From assembly GCA_951230915.1 (NCBI GenBank), contig OX579639.1, positions 14,570,001-14,634,000 on the forward strand: 64,000 bases of DNA. The letters run 5' to 3'. The stretch's first letter is position 1. Every line of letters begins with the position of its first letter. This document shows, piece by piece, positions 37,795-46,845 of the stretch. A program made the translations under genes and the position numbers. The DNA comes from Antitrichia curtipendula. Taxonomy: Eukaryota > Streptophyta > Bryopsida > Hypnales > Leucodontaceae. The notes under the pieces were generated by a model that had not been told where the DNA came from, searched no databases, and saw only the letters and a program-made list of their open reading frames with translations.

Positions 37795-38170
37795 ATAGAA
37801 TTTAGAGTTACAATTAGGAGTCAAAATTAGGAGTAAAAATTAGGAGTAAAAATTTAGAGTTAAAAATTAGGAGTTAAAATTTAGAGTTAAAATTTAGAGT
37901 AAAAATTTAGAGTTAAAATTTAGAGTAAAAATTTAGAGTTAAAAAATTAGGAGTAAAAATTTCGGGTTAAAATTAGGAGTAAACAATTAGGAGTTAAAAT
38001 TAGGAGTAAACATTTAGAGCTAAATCTAGAAGTAAACAATTAGGAGTTAGAATTAGGAGTAAACATTTAGAGTTAAATCTAGGAGTAAAAATTAGGAGTT
38101 AAAATTAGGAGTAATCATTTAGAGTTAAATTTAGGAATAAAAATTTAGAGTTATATTTAGAAGTCAGGAA
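37795..38170 (+). repeat. Minisatellite TTAGGAGTAAAAA / TTTAGAGTTAAAA
   Basis: About twenty-five tandem units of 12-14 bases alternate between TTAGGAGTAAAAA-like and TTTAGAGTTAAAA-like forms, inside the 34393-38597 insertion. Confidence 0.95.
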
Positions 38171-41100
38171 TTAAAGGAAAAAAACTTAAGCTTAGGGTTA
38201 GTCGTAAGGTTGAAACTTTCGGGAGAAGTGTCAACCCTCCAAAAATTAGTATTCAACACTTATGGAAGGAACATAAGGTTCCCCGCTCACATAGTTAAGG
38301 ACGTTAGAAATGACGCCAACTACCCAGCCAACCCTATACATAGGATAGGCAGTTAAAGAGGTAGGAATTACCAATCACCTTTGCTCATCACAGTCAGCTT
38401 GCGAGTTATACATGCAATTCTAGTAGTATTCGCTGCCATCCACGACACTCAGAAAACGTTAGCACAAAAGATCCATTGCTTGGAAGGCACAGTGGACCGC
38501 GCTCACAACACCTCTTTATATTTAAAAATGTGGATAAAGGCATAGAATCTGGTCGGTGTTCGCCCGATTACCAAGGGTGGGTAATCTTGCGCCCACACAA
38601 GGCCTGTGAGACGAGACCAAAACCTTACCTCTGGTATCCATTGACTTCGGATGTCTTCATCAAATTCCTGAATCGGGTAAGATTTGATAATCAAATTCTT
38701 GAATCATGCCGACATGTTATTTTGAAGTTTCTTTGGTAATTCATGGAGTGAGGTCTTATTAGCTACATGATATGTGCAGCAAGATGTCTCCGCCGCTGCC
38801 GATGAAGCGGCTCGACTGTACATAGAGAAGACACCAAAGTCAGACCGTAATGCTCGTGGCATACACGATGCAATGGAAAGTGCATCACAGGCAAGAGTGA
38901 AGTCCTATCGAACGGAGTTTGACAAAATGATAAGCGTGGCAAATCCCAAGCATGGCCCTAAGTTCCTCGAAGCGATAAGATTAAAAATTTTTTGGCCTTG
39001 TTTTAACTCAGTTCATTGAAATGTTGGTGTTTTGTGTGAATTTCTTCTTTACACCCTGATTTGATATCGTAACGGGTATTGTTGGAATCATAATTCCGTC
39101 CATGGAATTCATATTGTTCATAGTGGACTAGAAATGTTATGAATTGAAAATTCAGTCAAGGCTCTTTTACAATGTGTTCACTTCTGCAAATGTGAAAAAT
39201 GAGTGATACATTGTCTATTAACTGATGAGTCTTTTGTGCTTGAATTCAAGATATATTACCATTGGAGCCAATTCGAGAAGCTTGAGATGTCACTGGAGAA
39301 GCTCCAAAAAATTTCAACTACGATTGTAGAACCACAGTTCAAGGTGAAGTGGTTGAATTGGTGGAACTCCGGAGATTTGAACCGTGTTGCATTGCATTTT
39401 CCAGAAGTGGGTGTCACAGACGATAAATTAGACGCATGGTTGATGAAGGCTGCTTTCTGGGCTCAGGTAAGGAATTATAATTGACATGTTCCGTAAATCT
39501 TTCTTTCCGATTTATGCCGCTAAACAGTATGTCCACTCACTTGTATTGGTGATGCAACTAATCTGTTTATGAATTATGCTTGTAGTTGGAGTTTGTTACC
39601 GTTCAAGCTGTGAACGAGACAATGAAGTCAGAGGAGATTATGGTGGATTGGAAAGAGAGAGATGATGTGGACGAAATTGAGGAGTACATTGAGAAATACC
39701 GCATTATTTTGTGGGACCATGCTTTCTTTTTCTTTTTCCGGAAGTCAGGGGAATACTATCGATCCAAGCCGTTTCTTTCTCAAGATGGAGCAACCAGGGC
39801 AATGCAGCGGCTGCAGTATAGGTAATTTTGTTAGTGATCACCGTATGATATTTCAAGCGACCGAATGCAGATTAAATGCTTGACTGCTTGACTGCTTAAC
39901 TAATGTAACTGTTTGGTTTGCTTCATTCAACAATAGAAATCTTTCTAAATCGAGATTTTGGTAGGATTGTGAACGTTTTGTCAACGTATTCGATGGTCAA
40001 CGTATTCGATGGTTGATTGTCTATGGCCGTGTTCAGTTGGAGTTTCTAACTTCATTCCGTTTACACTCCTGAGCTTTATGTGTTGACCTTAATGGGTTGA
40101 ATTTTAGACATCGACAATGGTCGGTATCATATTTACATTGTTTTGTGCTGTGACACTTTGAATGGCTTATTTGAAACTTCGAGCCCATAATTTTCTAGCT
40201 GCTTGTAATTAAAATAGTCAGCCTAACTTTGCAATTTTCTTTGTTGAAGGTACTTCAAAAGAGAGCTCCTAGGGAAGAAAGCAATCGACAAGAAGTCATT
40301 TCCAAAATTATTTGGAGGTTGGTTGGAGAAAACCTTGAAGGATGCATACATGTTTACACCAGGGCAGGTACGTGCTTTCAAGTCTATGGAGCACACTGCA
40401 TGTCCATGGTACATAGAATGCCCGAAGAAGTTTGTCCCAAGCGAGGAAGAAGCTGAGAAGGCTCTTCAGACTTCTTCAACACCAGTTTCTCTCGAGGACT
40501 CTGATGCAGATATGAGTGAGGATCCCCCATCCGAGACAGAGTTGAAGAAATCTACCAAGAAAGGTAGAGACACTAAAGGTTTAAGGGCACCTAAGGAGAC
40601 TATGGGGACCAAGAAGGCAACAGAGACCAAGGAGGCCAAGGGTAGTAGTTCAAAAGGCAAGGGTAAAGGAGAAGCAATAGTTGGTGTGAGTCCCTCGGTG
40701 ACTATTTGTGAGGACCCCATTATCCCTAGCACATTCAGTAATCCTGCACACTACCCTCCAGAACTGCTTTCAATGTCCACGGAGATCTTTGTACCATCTC
40801 AGCTTTATGAGAAGACCGCTAACCGCATGGACACACATGGAGTGGATGCCAAAGTCCTCCTATTGAAGACTTCTGTTCACTCTATCACGCAGTTCATGGT
40901 CCTTAACAAGCAACCCTCCCCTGAGTTTTCACAGCTCTAGTCATTTGCTCAAAAGGTTTGGCCCTACTACTCTTCTTTATTTCCTTAAACTCTTCGTTAT
41001 ATTCTTTGTAATATGCCCTTACATGTTCTAAAGATCTTTATCTCTGTGTTGGTACTTGCATAGGTGGATCGTGGTCATCAACAACTACTTGGTGGTGTGC

Positions 41101-42474
41101 CCACGAGTGAGGCTTGCCTTGATCTTATCGTGGCAGATGTGCCAGATGATCTTCCAATTCCAGATATAGGTGCTTCGGTCCCCACATGGAATGCATTGGC
41201 AGAGGATTGGCCAGAGTCCATTTTCGAGGTGGCTCGTGTCATCCTCCAAGATGATGGGGCGGTTATGCTTTTCCACCCTGATATTCCAAATGTCCGGCAA
41301 GCGACAGATGCCCTTGCAGAAGCTTACGGTTTCACAACGTTGTATGATTGGTGGGGCGTCAACAATATGCTACTCACATCGTATCGAAACCACAATCGCA
41401 CGGTAATAGTTTCATGCCTTCCCGTTCCATTGGTTTCAACTTTTATCCTTTTTATATTGTGTCCTTATTTCATATGGACGGTAATGATTTATCTTCTTCT
41501 AATTTCGTATATTGCTTCTCCAGATTAAGCGGTTTTGGATAATCCTCTACGTGAAGGAGTCATACTTTGAGAATCCTGTTCAGTCCAAATTCTCCATTGA
41601 AGTCAATCGGGACCTCAGTAATTTGGGCACTGATATTGTAGGGCAAGCTGCCCTTTACAATTACACTAATTCGTCTATAGCCTTGAAGCATGGGGATAAA
41701 ATGTGGAGAGGAGCGCGTGAGAAAGACCCAGTTCTTATGCAACTCCTTATTGAGAGCTTTTCCAAACCTGGCGATGTAGTGTTGGATTGCAATGCATCAA
41801 CTGGTATAATCTTCACCCCTCCTTTGTTTTTTATTCTTGTGAATTTTTGTCCTTCACCAATTTGCTTTGGTTCTTATGCGACAAATTTGATTTTCTTCTA
41901 GGCTCCAGCGTTCACGCTTGCCGTCGAAGTGGGCGTCACCTCATTGCTCTTGAGTCCGATGAAGAAATCTTTGAGGCTGTTCTAGTTTCCCTCTCCGCTG
42001 CAGTTTCCTCCGAGGGTTCCATGGGGAAGAAACGAAAAGAACCACCAGCCCCAAAAGGCACCCCTAAGGAAAGACCTACAAAGAGGATTGCGAAGAATCG
42101 CATGTGTACGTAAGTCCAACCCTTTATTGATTTGACTTCATTTCAAATTTTTCTCCTTCAACAACTAAAACTAATTTCGTTTCATTGTTTTCAATCTCCA
42201 CAGGCTGGTAGACTTTTTTCCCAGTCCTCCAACTCCGTTGTCTTTACCATGTTACATTGAGGCAATGGCCATCGACCTTGCGAACAGGAATAGTCCTGTG
42301 AAAGTCCCTACTTTACCTCGGTATGACCCGAATGTGCGTCGATACATTGACTATGAGGCAACAGAGGTTATTCTTGTTATTAGCAGTGGCAGCACTGATC
42401 GAGTTTCTAGTGCCACTTCGAGTGATGCGTCTGATGTGGGTGTTAGCAGTTCAAACTGTGTTTCCAAGTCTTGA

Positions 42475-43480
42475 CTACTTTCATTGTACGCTTTCATTAA
42501 TTGCATGTAGTGAGACTAAAAGGGCCACTACACTTTATTTTTGTACTTCGTCTTCTTGTATTGTCTTTCATTTGCTTCCATGTCATTAGAACTTTATTGA
42601 TAGTGGATTCCTTCAATATGCGTGATATCATTCGCCACTTCTGTTATATACCATTGTATCAATGCCTTTTTGTAATTTTAGTAACACATAGAATACAATA
42701 AATCATCTCTCTTTGTGTCTACTTGATTCTATCATATTGTTTACCACCGATTTGTGTCGCTGCATGTATTGCACAATGTTTAGTAATTCTTGAACTCATT
42801 GAAAGCTGAAATAGTGCCCCTGGGGTTGGAGCAATAGAATTTTGAATGTCAGAATTTTAAATCTTTTTAGAGATAATTTCGCATCTTATGAGTCATGACA
42901 ACCTTATCACATCAAACAAAAATAGAATCTTCTCTTGAGGTAGGGTTGAGGTAGAGTTAAACCGACTTGAATACCAAAAAAATATATAAAGTTGTTTTGG
43001 GGATATAGTTTTCATGCCCCTAAGCACTCTTTTACCATTGAGAAGCAATACATTAAAATTCACCCATAAATTATGAGGGCCTAAAGGCCTCCTCGGTACC
43101 GAGGAGGCCTTTTGGCCCTCATTTTTTTTTGCAGTTTCACCCCTAAACAGTAAAAGAAGGCATCAATCAATATTTTTTTGGAGTTTAAGACCTTAACAGT
43201 AAAAAGAGGCAACAAGCAAGTCCCACTCATAATTACAAAATAAAATTTGGTAAGAATATTTCATTTGTCCTTATTCATCCACATTCATCTTTACCACTTT
43301 ATCATCCATCCACTTGTGGTAGATTTCTTTGAAAGAATGATTTTCACGATTTTGAATCCCCTTTTTGCCAACAATTTTTTTGTTTTTTTCCACGGATATG
43401 GGTGCTAGTTCTTGCCAAATTACACACTTTTAATCACCCAAATTCCGTGGTCATAGGGTACTGCATCCAACTTAGAAAAT
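42475..43480. other. Right subterminal region of element A
   Basis: 3' flank of the methyltransferase-like gene: AT-rich, no gene. It contains the palindrome at 43075-43120, followed by sequence running into the right terminal repeat. Confidence 0.6.
43075..43120. repeat. 23-bp-arm palindrome, right side of element A
   Basis: The arms are GAGGGCCTAAAGGCCTCCTC plus GGT and the reverse complement, with one mismatch and no loop; the centre is CTCGGTACCGAG. It is the counterpart of 23956-23995, placed about 0.4 kb from the right end as that one is about 0.75 kb from the left end. Confidence 0.95.
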
Positions 43481-43531
43481 GTGCTCACTGCTCACACCGG
43501 ACTGCTCACTGCTCACATTCTAGCATTCCTG
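43481..43531 (-). repeat. Right terminal repeat of element A
   Basis: Read inverted: CAGGAATGCTAGAATGTGAG, then AGTGAGC, GTGTGAGC and AGTGAGC units. It pairs with 23203-23275. It is followed by CACGTAGGAA, which matches CACGCAGGAA at 23193-23202. Confidence 0.9.
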
Positions 43532-43540
43532 CACGTAGGA

Positions 43541-43727
43541 ACAGCGAGACCGCAGTCACTCTTCGCCCAATTTGGGTTATCGGGTCCGCACATAACACTT
43601 TCTCAATTCTCGGTGAGTTTATCAATTCCGCTGGTTGATTGCGCTACACGCATTGGAAGTTCACAGTCTCACTGATTAACCTAGGGTTTCGTGGATTTTG
43701 GTATCTGTTTTTTAGGGATTGAACAAT
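43541..43727 (+). promoter_or_regulatory. 5' flank of element B's methyltransferase-like gene, interrupted by element A
   Basis: With element A removed, 23000-23202 joins 43541-43727 and leads into the ATG at 43728. A possible 5'-UTR intron acceptor (TTTTTTAG) lies just before the start at about 43714. No clear TATA box was found. The insertion would separate the promoter from the gene. Confidence 0.45.
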
Positions 43728-44149
43728 ATGACGAGGAGGCCATCAACACAGCGTGCCGCACTTGCGGGGCAAAGAAATGATGCAGAGACTTGCGGAGGCA
43801 ATGGCGATACAAGCGTTAGCGCCCCCCCGACGAGTGATGATAGAGAACTAACACAGGTAAATTTACTTGAACTTCTCCCTGGTCAGTCTCAGCTCCAACG
43901 GAATGTTTTAGCTTGCTTGCGTGCGCCATTCTCCCCTTTACGTCACTGGTGTCCACGCTAGGGTTCGTTAGTGTCAGCAACGGTGGAAAGGTTTTGATTC
44001 GACGCGGTGCGCCCATCTCCAGTAGGTCTCACTGGTGTCCACCCGTGGGTCGTCTGTCTCAGCGCAGAGGGAAGCTCATGCTTCGCAGATTCACCCCCTA
44101 GTCTTGTCCTTGCCTTAGAGACTTACACAACAGGGGTCCAAAGTCTCGG

Positions 44150-45140
44150 CCCCGAGGGGAGGATTGGGCTTCCTTGCGGTAAGCCTCTGTCGACCTCGTT
44201 TTGCTTCTGTCCGCCCCAGGGTTGTCATGTCTCGGCCCCGAGGGGAGGGTTGGGCTTCCTCCCGTAGCGCCCCTGTCGACCTTGTGTCGCAGATTCGCAC
44301 CCCAGGATCTCACGTCTCGGCCTCGAGGGGAAGGATGAGCTTCGGCCAATAGCGCCCCTGTCGACCTTGGGTCGCACATTCATACCCCAGGATCGACAGT
44401 CTCGGCCCCGAGGGGAAGGATTGGCTTCCTCGCGATAAGCCTCTGTTGACTTCGTTTTGCTCGTGTCCAAACTAGGGTTGGCATGTCTTGGCCCCGATGG
44501 GAGGATTGGGCTTCTTCACGGTGCGCCCCTGTCGACCTCGTTTTGTTCCTGTTTAAACCAGGGTTGTCATGTCTCGGCCCCGAGGGGAGGATTGGGCTTC
44601 CTCGCGGTAAGCCACTGTCGACCTCGTTTTGCTCGTGTCCGCCCCAGGGTTGTCATGTCTCGGCCCCGAGGGGAAGGATGGGCTTCCTTGCGGTAAGCCT
44701 CTGTCGACTTTGTTTTGCTCGTGTCCAAACCAGGGTTGGCATGTCTCGGCCCCGAGGGGAGGATTGGGCTTCCTCCCGTAGCGCCCCCGTCGACCTCGTT
44801 TTGCTCGTGTCCGCCCCAGGGTTGTCATGTCTTGGCCCCGAGGTGAGGGTTGGGCTTCCTCCCGTAGCGCCCCTGTCGACCTTGTGTCGCAGATTCGCAC
44901 CTCAGGATCTCACATCTCGGCCCCGAGGGGAAGGATGGGCTTTGGCCAATAGCGCCCCTGTCGACCTTGGGTCGCAGATTGGTATCCCGCGTGTCGCCCC
45001 TACCTCACTCATGTCCACCCTAGGGACGTGAGTCTCGGCGCCGAGGAAAACCTCAGGCTTCCTCGGGGTGCGATCAACTAGACCTTACCTCGCAGACTTA
45101 GATCCCAGGATTGTCAGTCTCGGCGCCAAGGGAAAGCTCC
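44150..45140 (+). repeat. 86-bp tandem array with CTCGGCCCCGAGG core, in intron 1
   Basis: Twelve units spaced about 78-113 bases (mostly 86) each carry a CTCGGCCCCGAGGGG-like palindromic core, a CTTCCTCGCGGTAAGCC-like segment and CTGTCGACCTCGTTTTG. The last two units have CTCGGCGCCGAGG. The array fills most of the first intron (43857-45311) of element B's methyltransferase-like gene. Short open frames on both strands across it are repeat artefacts. Confidence 0.93.
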
Positions 45141-46631
45141 TCGCGTTGCGTTCTTGTCCACCTTTTGGTGTTGAGTATGGAATGTCTCCGAGTTGTAGAT
45201 GATTTCTGCAACTGATTTCTATACTAGTGTCTTTGTTCATGATGTTCTCATTCTGCTCATTCCAACTTTACAAAATTTATATTCTCATGATTCATGTTTC
45301 TTCCACTGTAGGAAATGGCGGAGAAATCATCTGACTCGCTCTCCGCAGCTGTGGAGGAAGTTCACATTGTTGGGGATATGGAACCAGAGAAGACAACGTC
45401 AGTGCAAGATGGAGAGAACCAGGAAATGGAATTCATCACGGAGGACGCCTTTCGGAAGGCACAGAAAGTGAATTCTGTGGCCTGCATTTCAGCTTTGCGA
45501 TTGAAGCCGAATTCTATATCTCGTTTGAGAATTCCGTTATGTCGTCTTGCAGTGATGCGTATGATTCGCCCAGCGCTTCAATGTGATCTGACGAGACTTG
45601 AGTAAGAGTTTGTTCACAGCTATCGAGATGGATCCAGTGTGTTTTATGTATCAATCACAAACGAGCAAGGTGAGATTGACTAGGTAACTGAGGCTGACAA
45701 AAACGCATGGGGGCCACTGTGGAATGTCGAGAACGACAAGTTCAATGCCGCACTATAGGCAACACCAGGATTGGAAGATTACTAGTCTTCCAAATTCTTT
45801 GTTTGTGATGGTAACCACAGGTTGTTGGCGTGGTCTTCCTACATTTCCCAGCACCATGCCAACGACCAGGATTGGCACATCTCGGTGGATTCAATAATTT
45901 TGGAGACAAAGGGGAAAATTGGTGAAGTTATGCATGCTATGCATGATATTAACCAGTAAGTGTATCTTTCCCTAGGTTTCATTTCGTTGTATTTGTTTTG
46001 AAATATTTTTTACCATATTGATCACATGTCTTCTTTTCTACAGACATACTGAGAATTTGTTTATCAAAACGAATTTGGTACACACGTTATACCGTGTCCA
46101 AAAATATGGAGTTCTCCCATTGGACAAATTTGCGGAGCATTTAAGTGCATCAGAGATGTCTCAGTGCACTTTAAACACTCGGAAGAGTTGGTATTCAATG
46201 TCCATGGAGGTTTTCACATCCTTTATTTTTCGGGTAATAATTCTATTCAAGCTTTGCTTTGTATTTATTTTACAACTTACAATTTGCTGGCATCAATTCA
46301 AGATTCATAGTTGCTCATATGTATGAGGTTTTCTCACTTCGTTGTTCTGGACCAGTATGAGATAGCAGCATCAACTGATCTGGCAATTCGGAAATACAAG
46401 GAAGACACTGCGGAGGCGGATCAATCACCAGAAGGAATTTTGACGACCATGAGAGTGGCTACAAATGATACCACATCCAGATTGACTTTGAAGTTGGGAA
46501 AGTTGACAGCAGTTGCTAATCCCCAGCTTGGTTGCGATTTCCTTAAAGAGGTAAAACCTCTTAACATCATATTCATTAGTTTGGGAGATTGAGGACCTCC
46601 CAAAATAATCATGCTAATCTCGACTTAAATC

Positions 46632-46845
46632 AACAATTTCCATTAAAATGAGAGTTTTGATGTAAATTGACATAAAACCTTTCAATATTAGGTCAAATCT
46701 TGAAAGGTTTTCTATCAATTTAACTCGAATCGAGTTAAATTGACAAGAAAACCTTTCAGTTTTAGCTGAATTGATATAAAACTTTTCGTTGAGTTTTTTT
46801 TAAATAACCTTTCATTTCAATGGAAAACTCCCATTTTAATGAATA
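46632..46845. repeat. Foldback (MITE-like) element in an intron
   Basis: The outer arms TTCCATTAAAATGAGAGTTT and (inverted) TTCATTAAAATGGGAGTTTT pair. The centre is a near-perfect hairpin with GAAAGGTTTTCT and TCAATTTAACTCGA arms meeting at about 46736. About 214 bases long, AT-rich, inside the intron 46551-46927, which is longer than the neighbouring introns. No target duplication was resolved. Confidence 0.75.

Larger units (their letters stand above)
34393..38597. mobile_element. 4.2-kb non-coding TG...CA insertion (possible solo LTR)
   Basis: It begins TGTGAGCTCCC and ends GCGCCCACA, flanked by the direct 5-bp repeat CAAGG (34388-34392 and 38598-38602). Removing it plus one CAAGG restores an open exon (reading DEYKACETRPKPYLWYP) whose length matches the paralogous exon of element B plus one codon. 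TG...CA ends with a 5-bp duplication are typical of LTR-retrotransposon integration. No coding region and no duplicated terminal blocks were found inside, so a long solo LTR or a large non-autonomous derivative fits best. It contains two internal tandem-repeat zones. Confidence 0.8.
33272..42474 (+). pseudogene. ParB/methyltransferase-like gene of element A
   Basis: Exons by GT-AG and phase: 33272-33328, 33419-34188, 34274-34392 joined to 38603-38676 (one exon split by a 4.2-kb insertion), 38780-38971, 39251-39466, 39586-39821, 40250-40955, 41064-41402, 41524-41803, 41902-42109, 42204-42474; about 1,155 residues. N-terminal part: LRIPLCRMISLPLVRPLLHS, then FFIWDGNHRFQAW, resembling the DGxHR motif of ParB-type domains. 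A Lys/Ser-rich linker follows. The C-terminal half has DLIVADVPDDLP at the catalytic DPPY position, then EKDPVLMQLLIESF...DVVLDCNASTG and GRHLIALESDEE at the SAM site: the motif order of beta-class amino-methyltransferases (N6_N4 type). Breaks: TGA 34106, TAG 40938, a GC donor at 38972, and the insertion. DPPY is altered, so catalysis is doubtful. ATG 33272 directly follows an AG acceptor, so upstream exons are possible. Confidence 0.8.
23203..43531. mobile_element. Giant Mutator-like element A (inner), 20.3 kb
   Basis: The ends are CAACGACGCTAGAATGCGAG on the left and, inverted, CAGGAATGCTAGAATGTGAG on the right, with GTGAGC/ATGAGC arrays inside each. Flanks are CACGCAGGAA before and CACGTAGGAA after: a 9-10 bp duplication with one mismatch. 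Contents mirror element B: transposase relic (minus, 24081-27692), small basic ORF (plus, 28241-28597), palindrome array (31130-33190) and methyltransferase-like gene (plus, 33272-42474). Removing the 4.2-kb insertion at 34393-38597 leaves about 16.1 kb. It landed about 200 bases upstream of the start codon of element B's methyltransferase-like gene. Confidence 0.87.

Noticed and set aside
44098..45031. Open frames of 60-180 residues on both strands across the 86-bp array
   Set aside because: They are periodic translations of the tandem repeat, lie inside intron 1, and have no domain.
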